This document shows positions 21,477 through 29,574 of a stretch of DNA of 64,000 nt, piece by piece (the first letter of the stretch is position 1; every line of letters begins with the position of its first letter). The stretch covers positions 11,934,082 to 11,998,081 of the forward strand of contig NC_067207.1 in NCBI RefSeq assembly GCF_026262505.1. Reading direction: 5' to 3'. This stretch comes from Trichomonas vaginalis G3. Lineage: Eukaryota; Parabasalia; Trichomonadida; Trichomonadidae. The notes beneath the pieces are model-generated. The model searched no databases. It worked only from the letters and a program-made list of their open reading frames with translations, and was not told where the DNA came from. The position numbers were made by a program, and so were the translations under genes.

Positions 21477-22279
21477 TTACTTACTAATAAAATTTCTTTG
21501 TTATGACACTTTCTCCGGTTTATAGGACCTCTCTCATATTCTATCTTGTCATATCTAAACTCATAGTCATGTATGTCCTCTAACCATCTCATAACGGTTT
21601 CCAAACCACTTTTATCGGATGTAAAGTAAAAGCATGGACAGTTATGTAAAACGTCTAAAGTTTCTAAAGAGTCTCTCAAAGTCCAGTCTACTTGGTATTG
21701 AAAATCCCATGTGTTATAGAACGGCGGGTCCACTATAAAGAAAACATTTTCCTTGTCTTTATATTTTTCATACAACTCTGTCCAATAACATCTCACAAAC
21801 TCTATACCCTCAATATATTTTTCTATGTCCTCTTTGAAAACATTTGTATAGTTAAGATATAAAACTTTTGACATAAGTGTTTCAATGTCATGAACTCTTA
21901 TAGAACCACTATATAATAGTCTAGCAGATATACTATCCCAGTCTATATATTCTGCTTTTTTCAAAACCTCTCTCACAATATTTTTCTTATCTAATGGTAT
22001 ACGTTCCATCTTACCTATAGGTATCTTTTCTTTTAACTCTTTCAATATATTGTTTGTATCTGGTATATGTTTGAGACGGTCCATATAGTTGTCGAAGTCA
22101 TTGCATATAATCTTTGAGTCTGGGAATATTGTATGACATAAATGGGATATATAGAAACTTCCACCGAACAAATCTACAAATGTTAGACCATTCGGTAGTT
22201 TCTTAAGTTCTCTCAATATAATATCTTTACATCTACTCTTATTTCCAAAGAACGGTAACGGTGGTTTTGTAAAATTCAT
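21461..22279 (-). CDS. Dam-like DNA N6-adenine methyltransferase of the Polinton
   Basis: 272 residues from the ATG 22,277-22,279. The class D12 (Dam) motifs are visible: PFFGNKS at about 9-15 (SAM-binding start), VDLFGGS at about 35-41, and the catalytic DPPFYN (DPPY type) at about 184-189. It would methylate adenine in the element's DNA, perhaps to mark or protect it; the target site is not known. The upstream region has five TCACTTTT motifs. The frame looks whole. Such methylases occur in bacteria, phages and large DNA elements; the location inside the Polinton argues against recent bacterial transfer to the host genome. Confidence 0.75.
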   Translation of the reverse strand: MNFTKPPLPFFGNKSRCKDIILRELKKLPNGLTFVDLFGGSFYISHLCHTIFPDSKIICNDFDNYMDRLKHIPDTNNILKELKEKIPIGKMERIPLDKKNIVREVLKKAEYIDWDSISARLLYSGSIRVHDIETLMSKVLYLNYTNVFKEDIEKYIEGIEFVRCYWTELYEKYKDKENVFFIVDPPFYNTWDFQYQVDWTLRDSLETLDVLHNCPCFYFTSDKSGLETVMRWLEDIHDYEFRYDKIEYERGPINRRKCHNKEILLVSKCGLK

Positions 22280-22310
22280 TTATATATAATAATAAAAATG
22301 TTTTTACCTG

Positions 22311-22392
22311 AAAAGTGACAGAAAAGTGACAAAGCATGAAAACATATATAATTTGTGAAAAGTGAAACAAAAAGTGACATTTTTAAAAGTGA
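22311..22392 (-). promoter_or_regulatory. Cluster of five TCACTTTT motifs upstream of the methyltransferase
   Basis: On the coding strand TCACTTTT occurs at 22,385-22,392, 22,370-22,377, 22,358-22,365, 22,322-22,329 and 22,311-22,318, the last 32 bp from the ATG. Host genes in this window carry one copy at the expected transcription start. A run of five suggests several alternative starts or a binding array. Confidence 0.5.
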
Positions 22393-22484
22393 CATCATTA
22401 ATATGATGTAAATAACAACGGTTTTGGTTTTGTCACCGGCTGGTCGGCTGGGGTTCGGTCCTCCTCTTGGGTCTTGGGCAAAAT

Positions 22485-22530
22485 TTCTTAGGGCTAGAAG
22501 GGGCGCAGCCCCTGGAAGCCCCTCATACCT
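22485..22530 (-). repeat. Polinton right terminal inverted repeat
   Basis: Inverted match to 18,155-18,200; see that entry. MULE coding sequence resumes directly after it, reading in frame from about 22,536. Confidence 0.65.
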
Positions 22531-23764
22531 GACCTAAAAAGATCAAAGGTATTCAAAAGTACGATGATAATCAATTCAAGTCAACTCAATTATTTAAGGG
22601 TATCAAAGAACAAGAGTCACCAAAAGATTTAATTTATTTCGATGTCGATAATTACAACAAACCAAAGAAATTAATCTTTTATTATGCTTCCTTCAAATTT
22701 CTGGACATAATCAAAATTGTGAAAGAGCATTTTATTGATGCAACCCATTCATTACTTAAATTTAAAATGTTGTTTTACATGATATCAGCCAAATTTTCAA
22801 ATACACATGCATTCCCAATTTTTCAATTTGTCGTTTATCCAAACACTTCAGAAAATATTGCATTCTGTCTCAAGGCATTTTTTAACTGGGCAAAAGTAAA
22901 ACCAAAATATTTTATGTCAGATTGTGCACAAGAAATCGAAAATGCGATTATCAACTCTTTTCCAGAAGTTATCCTTCATTGGTGTGCAGTTCATGTAATG
23001 AGGGCGTTCAGAAAAATTTGAAAGATTATGCATTTGAGAGTTCAGACAAATTGATATTAGATACAAAAATGAACTATCTTGCATACGGCAGAAATGGCAA
23101 GAAAGAATGGATTGAACCAACGTTCAAAAAAATTCTGGAAATAGCCGAAAAATTCCCAGAATTTTCAAAATACATACAAAATCAATGGATATCAAACCAA
23201 GAAAGATGGACAGCCGCTGAAAGAGATGAAAATTTAGCTCTCACAAATAACATTTCAGAATCGATTAACAAAAAAATTAAATATTACTACTTTGGCGGAA
23301 CAATTTTCATGAGATTTGATCGATTTGTGATGAAATTAATCGATTTTATCGTTCCTTCATTTTATTACAGAATTTCTCAAGATATAAGGCTCAGAGACAA
23401 AATTCCAAATCCGTTGCCATCTGAAAAAAAGCCAAAAAAGTCTACAATCAGACTGGATACAGAAAAATGTATAATGCTCACTGATAAAATTAAATCGTTA
23501 ATAGTTAACTCATCAGCAAACTTAAATACGCTTCAATTGGGTTTAGATGACCTACTTGATAAAGTTGTCAAGGCAGCAAAGGTTCAAAAACGAATGACCC
23601 AGTATTTTTCGAAATTAAGTATCCCAATGGAAATCAAGCTTAGTATTCTCACGCAAATTACAGAATTTGGATGCAATACCCCTCAATTCATTGTTGAGAA
23701 TGCCAAGTCTTTTCAAGATAAAATTATTACAGATTTCCACCTTCAAATTTATACAACATTATAA
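22531..23764 (+). pseudogene. MULE transposase, 3' half (DDE catalytic domain)
   Basis: An open frame resumes after the Polinton (KIKGIQKYDDNQ, then DLIYFDVDNYNKPK). It contains the MULE catalytic pattern: IFYYASFK, MSDCAQEIENAI (second acidic residue) and LHWCAVHVMRAFRK, the CxxH-type block. Near 23,010-23,017, in a run of A, the frame shifts by one base; the other frame continues NLKDYAFE to a TAA at 23,762-23,764 and includes NNISESINKKIK, another conserved block. So the gene is broken twice, by the Polinton and by one small indel that could be a sequencing slip. A plain DNA transposon remnant; the missing first part lies at 17,707. Confidence 0.8.
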
Positions 23765-23842
23765 AAATTTATGAATAAAAACTTGATATAAAATAACATT
23801 TTTATTTTTACTAAGAAAAAAAGGTTTTTGATAATAAATTTA

Positions 23843-24075
23843 TTTTATTTCGAAAAAGTAGCAATAATCGTAAAAGGGTATTGATAGGCTTGCTAAAGTA
23901 ACTAATTTTAGCTGTCAAATACTTTTGTATTTTGAAGTAAATTAGTATAAATTTGTTTTTACTTTTATTTCGAAAAAGTAACAATAATCGTAAAAGGGTA
24001 TTGATAGGCTTGCTAAAGTAACTAATTTTAGCTGTCAAATACTTTTGTATTTTGAAGTAAATTAGTATAAATTTG
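23843..24075. repeat. Two tandem 120-bp units after the MULE gene
   Basis: The segment starting TTTTATTTCGAAAAAGTA at 23,843 repeats at 23,963 almost without change. The second unit ends near 24,075. No frame or match to the 148-bp array. It may be MULE subterminal DNA. Confidence 0.8.
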
Positions 24076-24116
24076 ATATTATTTTAACTCCCTTTGAAAA
24101 CCTCAATTTTCCATAC

Positions 24117-24178
24117 AGAGGGAACGGGAATAGCATCCAATATTCCCTGAGAATGGTTGCGCATTCTCAGTTCCCTCT
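24117..24178. repeat. Compact three-way inverted repeat
   Basis: AGAGGGAAC (24,117-24,125) pairs with GTTCCCTCT (24,170-24,178). Inside are two perfect hairpins: GGGAATA/TATTCCC (24,126-24,132 with 24,141-24,147) and CTGAGAATG/CATTCTCAG (24,147-24,155 with 24,162-24,170). All stems are free of mismatches, and junction bases are shared. It could be a cruciform at a transposon end or a folded RNA. It lies about 300 bp upstream of the 14-3-3 start. Confidence 0.75.
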
Positions 24179-24479
24179 ATATTTCGAACGAAGCTCTCAT
24201 CGGTCTTTTTTTTTAATACTAAACGTTTTTTTTTCCTGTTACTTTTAGCTAAAATTTGGGTTTGCCGTTTTACAACTATCTTCGTGTCACTTTTTCGAAT
24301 CACTTCTCCATCTTTTTTTACATTATTTTGAGGAGATAACTATATTTTTAGTGAAGTAATTGCAATTCTAGCTTGTAATTAATATAAATTTATTAATAAA
24401 CTTGATTCATTTAGTTTTTATTCCGATGAAAAAAAAATTGATTCAAAACTTTTTTTGGCGCCAAAAGTGACAACTATTG

Positions 24480-25268
24480 ATGACTGATTATCAATTTCTA
24501 GCTCATCTCAATATTGATTGCGAAAGGCCGAAGGAGGCTCTTGAAAACATATTAACTCTTTGCTCAAAAAGCGCAAAATTAACTTTAGAGCAACGAGATC
24601 TATTAAATTTAGCTGTTAAAACTTCAGTTGACCCGACAAGATCATCCGTTAAAAAATTAAACAATATTATTACTACAGAGAGATCAGCAGGGCACTCAGA
24701 AAACGTGGAAGAATTATTAAAAATCAAGAAAAATTGTGTTACAGAAATTTTAGATATATGTAATAAAACTCTTGACGTAATTGAGCATGTTCTTATTCCA
24801 GAAAATAGTGATGATCGTGTCTCGCTAATACATTATCAGAAAGTCAGAGGAGACTTATATCGTTATATCATAGAAGTCAACCCTGATCAAGAAAATGCAT
24901 TCAAAAATGCAAGTGATTCATATAATTACGCATATGTAAATTGTCAAGAATTATTAGAACCATGTATTCCAATTAGATTAGGAACTTTTCTGAATTATGC
25001 GGTTTTTAAGTACGAATATCTTAAATGTGTCGAAGAAGCTACTGAAATGCTCCAGCAGGCACTAGCTCACTATACAGAAGGCCTGGATAAACAAAGCCAA
25101 GTTGTCAAAGAAGATGTACTAAATATTGTTCGTGTGATACGTGATAATATACAACTATGGACCGTTGCTGATTCAACTGATGATTCCGAACCTGAAGAGG
25201 AAGAGGAAGAAGAGGAAGATCACCAAGATTCACCAAATCATTATGATTCAGAAGAGGAAGATGACTGA
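24480..25268 (+). CDS. 14-3-3 protein (divergent)
   Basis: 262 residues. 14-3-3 proteins are all-helical dimers that bind phosphoserine peptides in the cytosol. The ligand-groove residues are present: Lys and Arg in VKTSVDPTRSS (about 47-57; equal to Lys49 and Arg56 of human zeta) and Arg-Tyr in GDLYRYIIEV (about 124-133; Arg127-Tyr128). RDNIQLWT near the end matches the conserved helix-9 motif. The tail is unusually long and acidic (about 30 residues, nearly all Glu and Asp with a few Ser, His and Pro). Start: ATG 24,480, 10 bp after an AAAAGTGA motif; the preceding in-frame TTG is not used. Confidence 0.9.
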   Translation: MTDYQFLAHLNIDCERPKEALENILTLCSKSAKLTLEQRDLLNLAVKTSVDPTRSSVKKLNNIITTERSAGHSENVEELLKIKKNCVTEILDICNKTLDVIEHVLIPENSDDRVSLIHYQKVRGDLYRYIIEVNPDQENAFKNASDSYNYAYVNCQELLEPCIPIRLGTFLNYAVFKYEYLKCVEEATEMLQQALAHYTEGLDKQSQVVKEDVLNIVRVIRDNIQLWTVADSTDDSEPEEEEEEEEDHQDSPNHYDSEEEDD

Positions 25269-26101
25269 TTCATTAATTATGTTTTTATAAATATTTATTA
25301 TTGACAATTTTCTCAATATCATATTTCCTAAAAAAAAAATCTAAATATTCAATCGTAAATATATATGTTGAAATGATTCATTTTTCATGAGAATTCTACA
25401 CTTAATGTAGGAAAATGTTCGCCAATAGATTAACTTGTCAAAAAAGTTCATTTAGTAATTGTTTCTATTTGGAATATCATTATTATAAGAACTCAATATT
25501 ACAGCCTTAATTGTTATTCAAACAATTGGAATAACTTACATTGCTATATAATAATTTTTGGCTGATAAACATGTTGGAGAGATTCACTTTTACATGTAAT
25601 ATTACTCCTGATCAATTGCGTGAAATAAATAATATCTTGCACATAAGGTAATTCACAGAGAGGTAAATATTATTTTTTGATGAGGATGTTTAATTACCAT
25701 CTAAAATTATCAGTGTCCACAGAGGACAATGATATTTTGATTTAGACAAGAATATGGTTTTTTGTATATAGAACCATAATGTAATGGAATGAATGTCATA
25801 TTATAATGGAATGTGAAATATTTATATGAATATTGACTATATAAACTTTATAAATACAGTAATAATAATATAGTTTTATTCTTTTTTCTTAAGGGTGCAA
25901 TTACCACTTCATGACATTCTCTCAAAATGACAAAAACAGGCATGAAGAGATATTGAAAATAAAACTTTTGTCAGGAAAATTGAGAGAATGTTAGAAAGTG
26001 GGAAGTGAATATTTAAGACAAATTTCAAAAAGTCGAAGATTCAATTCAAATTTCTGATAATTACGTTGCTTTAAATCTGATATTAATTAATTATAGGTTT
26101 T
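25269..26101. other. Spacer with no recognisable feature
   Basis: 833 bp between the convergent 3' ends of the 14-3-3 and ankyrin genes. A+T-rich, with no repeat, tRNA or plausible gene seen. Confidence 0.5.
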
Positions 26102-27348
26102 TCATGCAGATTTCAGATAATCCTTTGCCTTGCCTTTTGCACGATCGAGTGCAGTTTCTCCATAATTATTCTTTGCTTCTTTATTAGCACCAACTGAGAT
26201 AAGATATTGAACAACTCCAAGATGACCTCCTATTGATGCCCAAATGAGTGGAGTATATCCATCATCATCCTTTGCTTCTTTATCAGCTCCAACAGAGATA
26301 AGATATTTAACAACTTCAAGATGACCTTTTTCTGATACAAAAATGAGTGAAGTCCATCCACTTTTACTTTTTGTTTCTTTATCAGCTCCAACAGAAATAA
26401 GATATTTAACAACTTCAAGATTTCCTCTTTCTGATGCTATAATGAGTGGAATATATTTATAGCTATCCTTTGCTTCTTTATCAGCTCCAACAGAGATAAG
26501 ATATTTAACAACTTCAAGATGACCTCCTATTGATGCCCAAATGAGTGGAGTATTTCCATATTTGCTCTTGGGTTCTTTATCACAACCACCGAGTATGAGA
26601 GATTTAACAAGTTTGAGATTTCCTTTTTCGCTTGCAACATGAATAACATTCATTTCATCATCCCATATACTTTTTTAGGTGCTATCTTTTTCCAAAGTCC
26701 TTCTTCACATGCTTTTGAAATCATCTCTTGATTTCCTTGTGATGAAAGTTCATCAAGAAAATTGTAGACACTTTGGAAATCACCTGATTTCTTGAGTTCT
26801 GAAATTTTTGATAGAATTTCATTCTGAGCATTCTGAGCTTCATTGATTTGATTGATTTTTATATCTTGGATATCTCTCTTTAATTTGTTGTTTTCTTCAT
26901 TAATTTGATTGAGTTGGAGTTTAAGTGATTTTATTTCGCTGTTACTTTTTAGATTTTGATTTTGAATTTCGTTTAGCTCTCTTTGAAGTTTTTGTATTTT
27001 CTCTGTAGAATCATGAATTCCTTTCGCTATGCAATCTAAAAAGTCAACAATTCCATTAAGTATTCTGAGTTTCATGTACTTTTTGATAGAATTCAGTATA
27101 GAAATAACATCTTCCAAGCTTTGAATAGAAATATTAGAATTTCGAGTACACATATATAATTCATTTGCTTTGATAGTATGATGTGACTGTTCCAGAAGAG
27201 CAATGAAGTCACTTGATGTTAAATTTGAATTTTTCATGATCTTTTCGATGTCTTCGATTTCAAACAAATCGAAGAAATTACCTTCTGTTATGTAATCGTG
27301 GATATGAGAAGCAATGTATTCATAATTCTGAATAATACCCTGGCTCAT
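26102..27348 (-). CDS. Coiled-coil/ankyrin protein, split by a frameshift
   Basis: Two abutting minus-strand frames read like one protein. The first (27,348 down to 26,650, about 232 residues from ATG 27,346-27,348) has a helical N-terminus, a coiled coil at about 118-190 (EKIQKLQRELNEIQNQ, KSLKLQLNQINEENNKL) and then SKACEEGLWKKI. The second (26,653 down to 26,102, 183 residues) has about five ankyrin repeats of the GHLEVVKYLISVGADKEAK type. This order (helical domain, coiled coil, CEEGLW, ankyrins) is the usual trichomonad single-chain layout, so I treat it as one gene with a frame offset near 26,650-26,690, either a real indel or a consensus error. An adaptor-type role is inferred only. 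Confidence 0.65.
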
Positions 27349-27959
27349 CGAAATGAGAAGCTGTAACTTTACAAATTATTTTAGACATTAAAAAATGCCC
27401 AAAGTATTATCTATTTGATTAAATATATTAAGATGAGGAACAACTATCTTATTTTATAACTATTCAAATTTTTGAAACTTAAGTTTAAAATTACTTTTTC
27501 TCTATGATGAGTTGAATATTTTTCTTACCAAGCAAAGATATAGCATATACATATCATCACCCATCTTTCTACAGTTTCAGAATTTAAAAAAGTATATCCA
27601 GAGGAAAACTCGAATCGGATTTAATATTCATTTTAGTAAACTAAGGCAGTGCTCTCTCAATGATGCCCTTACCACTTTTAGACAACCTTTCAAATCATAA
27701 ATAAGATCTAATTATAAAATTGTTTCCAATATAATACTTATTCCACCTTTGACTCTGCAAATCTAAATGTACCATTCGTTATGGAAAATCTAGCATAATT
27801 CTAAAAAGCTTAAGAAGTGAAATCTTTCTATGATAAATTTAAAAAATTGAGGGAATATCATAAAAAGTGATAAATGTTCCATTAATGTATTATCTTGATA
27901 AAACAAAAAAAACAAAAAAAAATTGTGTTAATTTAAATATAATAATGATATCAAAATTT
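27349..27959. other. Spacer with no recognisable feature
   Basis: 611 bp that include the promoter side of the ankyrin gene and the 3' flank of RPN6. Nothing else is apparent. Confidence 0.5.
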
Positions 27960-29267
27960 TTAATTCATTAACTTGCAGCGGTTGTAAAGTGCGTCAACAA
28001 CACCATCCATATTTTCAATCAAATCGATAGACTCCGTTAAGATTTCATTTGCCTCTTCATCCTCGAAAATATTTAAGATTCCGTCAGCCTGGTTGATTGA
28101 AGCCTTTAGCTTCTGGTCGAGAATCATCTGTACGAGTTTTGCCTCTACCTGTTCGACATCTAAGTGAATGAGTTCTGCGATTCTGCTGAGTTGTACAGCA
28201 GAGTATGGCTTAACGATTCTGAGTAAGTGCTGCTCCTCGAGAGAGTTGATAAGGTTCTTTACGTTTGAAGCCACAACAGGATCGGCGTTTAAGTCATCTT
28301 TTCTCTTTTTGATAACGTCGAGTAAATCGTGGAGTGACTTAGCTTCACTAGCGCGTGCTATTTCTAACATTGTTTCGATCTGTGTGTTTTTCTGTACAAT
28401 CGCATTCTTTGAATTTTGAAGGAAAATGGCTGCGGCGGCCTCGATCGCTGGGCATTCAGAAGCCTTTCCGTCAAGGATGCGGCAGAGAAGGCGGTATTTG
28501 AGGGCGTCAAGAGCTAATGGATCTCCTGCGTTTGCAAAAGCATCGAAAGCTTCCGCGAAATAGGAAGAAGCGGTTCTGTAATCGCCATCGTCGTTAAAGA
28601 GAATACCACTCTCTAAGTCTAATTGGCCTTGAAGAAGAGGTGCTGTATAAACAGCAGCTGCGTTTGTTCTAGCAGCTGTGAGAGAAGCCTTGGCGCGTGA
28701 GAAGTCGCCTAAACCTCTGAATGTACGAGATTCGATAAGGTGAACCTCAATTAACTGAGATTTATGATCGACTTTTCTAAGTTCTGCTGTTAAGCGTTGA
28801 AGAATTTCAATTGCTTCGTTATATTTATGTTGTTCGAGAAGAATTTCAGAAAGCTCTGTTTCTAAGCGTTGGCGAAGTAATGTTCTTTCCTGGTCCTTTG
28901 CCCAAGTAATCCATTTCTGGCAAAGATCAGCTTGGATCTCGAGTGTGCCAGGAACTTTACGGAGTGCCTGAATAATAATTCTGACGAGTTTAGCTGTACG
29001 AGCCTTTGGGATTTTTGTGAAATATTCTGCTAAATGATCAAGAAGTGTTGCGAACTTTTCTGAATTAGCGAGTTGTACGTATGTTTCTAAGAGATGATTT
29101 AATACTTGTTCAAAATCTCCAACACGTTCTTCAATATGAGCTCCGTCTTGAATAACTTCGTCAATAAGATCTTCAAGGAGTGCTGCGCGTTGTGTTAAAG
29201 GAACATTGGGATCTTTAGGATCGACAATGTTGCCGAGGCGCTCGACAAAAGGTATTTCGTTATCCAT
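27960..29267 (-). CDS. RPN6: 26S proteasome lid subunit RPN6 (PSMD11)
   Basis: 435 residues, close to the usual 380-435. Rpn6 is a lid subunit that clamps the 19S regulatory particle to the 20S core. TPR-like helical repeats fill about 50-300 (EQHKYNEAIEILQRLTAELR, ESRTFRGLGDFSRAKASLTAAR, GILFNDDGDYRTASSYFAEAF). The PCI domain follows, with a winged-helix part around HLLRIVKPYSAVQLSRIAEL and LDVEQVEAKLVQMILD, and a C-terminal helix ending NRCKLMN. The ATG 29,265-29,267 lies directly below a TCAATAG Inr, so the 5' untranslated region is only a few bases. A mutated duplicate lies at 7,464-8,819, probably artefactual. Confidence 0.93.
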   Translation of the reverse strand: MDNEIPFVERLGNIVDPKDPNVPLTQRAALLEDLIDEVIQDGAHIEERVGDFEQVLNHLLETYVQLANSEKFATLLDHLAEYFTKIPKARTAKLVRIIIQALRKVPGTLEIQADLCQKWITWAKDQERTLLRQRLETELSEILLEQHKYNEAIEILQRLTAELRKVDHKSQLIEVHLIESRTFRGLGDFSRAKASLTAARTNAAAVYTAPLLQGQLDLESGILFNDDGDYRTASSYFAEAFDAFANAGDPLALDALKYRLLCRILDGKASECPAIEAAAAIFLQNSKNAIVQKNTQIETMLEIARASEAKSLHDLLDVIKKRKDDLNADPVVASNVKNLINSLEEQHLLRIVKPYSAVQLSRIAELIHLDVEQVEAKLVQMILDQKLKASINQADGILNIFEDEEANEILTESIDLIENMDGVVDALYNRCKLMN

Positions 29268-29268
29268 T

Positions 29269-29275
29269 CTATTGA
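29269..29275 (-). promoter_or_regulatory. Inr-like TCAATAG of RPN6
   Basis: TCAATAG on the coding strand, a single base above the ATG. It resembles the trichomonad Inr and fixes the start as the first ATG. Confidence 0.4.
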
Positions 29276-29574
29276 AAGTTGGTCGATTTCTATCGTCCTT
29301 AAAAATTTTGACAAAAAATAGTTAATTTGTTTTAGAGATTGGTAAGGTAGTAGATTTTCTAAATTTATTTTGTCAAAATCAAAAATAAAACTGATTCATT
29401 TTTGGTCAGTAATGAAAATTCCATCATGAGACATTAAAATTATGAGAGAATTCATAAAGATTTTTTGTTGCATGATGAAGTCATCTCATAATTTCATATA
29501 TTAAACCAAGATATTGATATTAAATTGAGTTTTTATATAAAAATATGATAGATAATCAAACAAATATTCTATTT
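29276..29574. other. Spacer between RPN6 and SF3A3
   Basis: About 300 bp of A+T-rich DNA: the RPN6 upstream region and the SF3A3 3' flank. No element seen. Confidence 0.5.

Larger units (their letters stand above)
18155..22530. mobile_element. Short Polinton (Maverick) remnant inserted in the MULE
   Basis: About 4.4 kb bounded by imperfect inverted repeats (18,155-18,200 and 22,485-22,530). It carries a tail-collar-like protein, a 282-residue protein, three or four small proteins and a Dam-like methyltransferase. Trichomonad Polintons are usually 15-20 kb and encode protein-primed DNA polymerase B, an integrase, a packaging ATPase and a protease; none is seen here, so it looks internally shortened. 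Most surviving frames look intact, with perhaps one or two breaks, which suggests a fairly recent insertion. Insertion was into an A-rich stretch of the transposase gene, and a short A-rich target duplication is possible. Confidence 0.75.

Noticed and set aside
21461-22279. Recent bacterial transfer of a dam methylase to the host
   Set aside because: The gene sits inside a bounded Polinton, with motif-rich upstream DNA and base use like the rest of the element.
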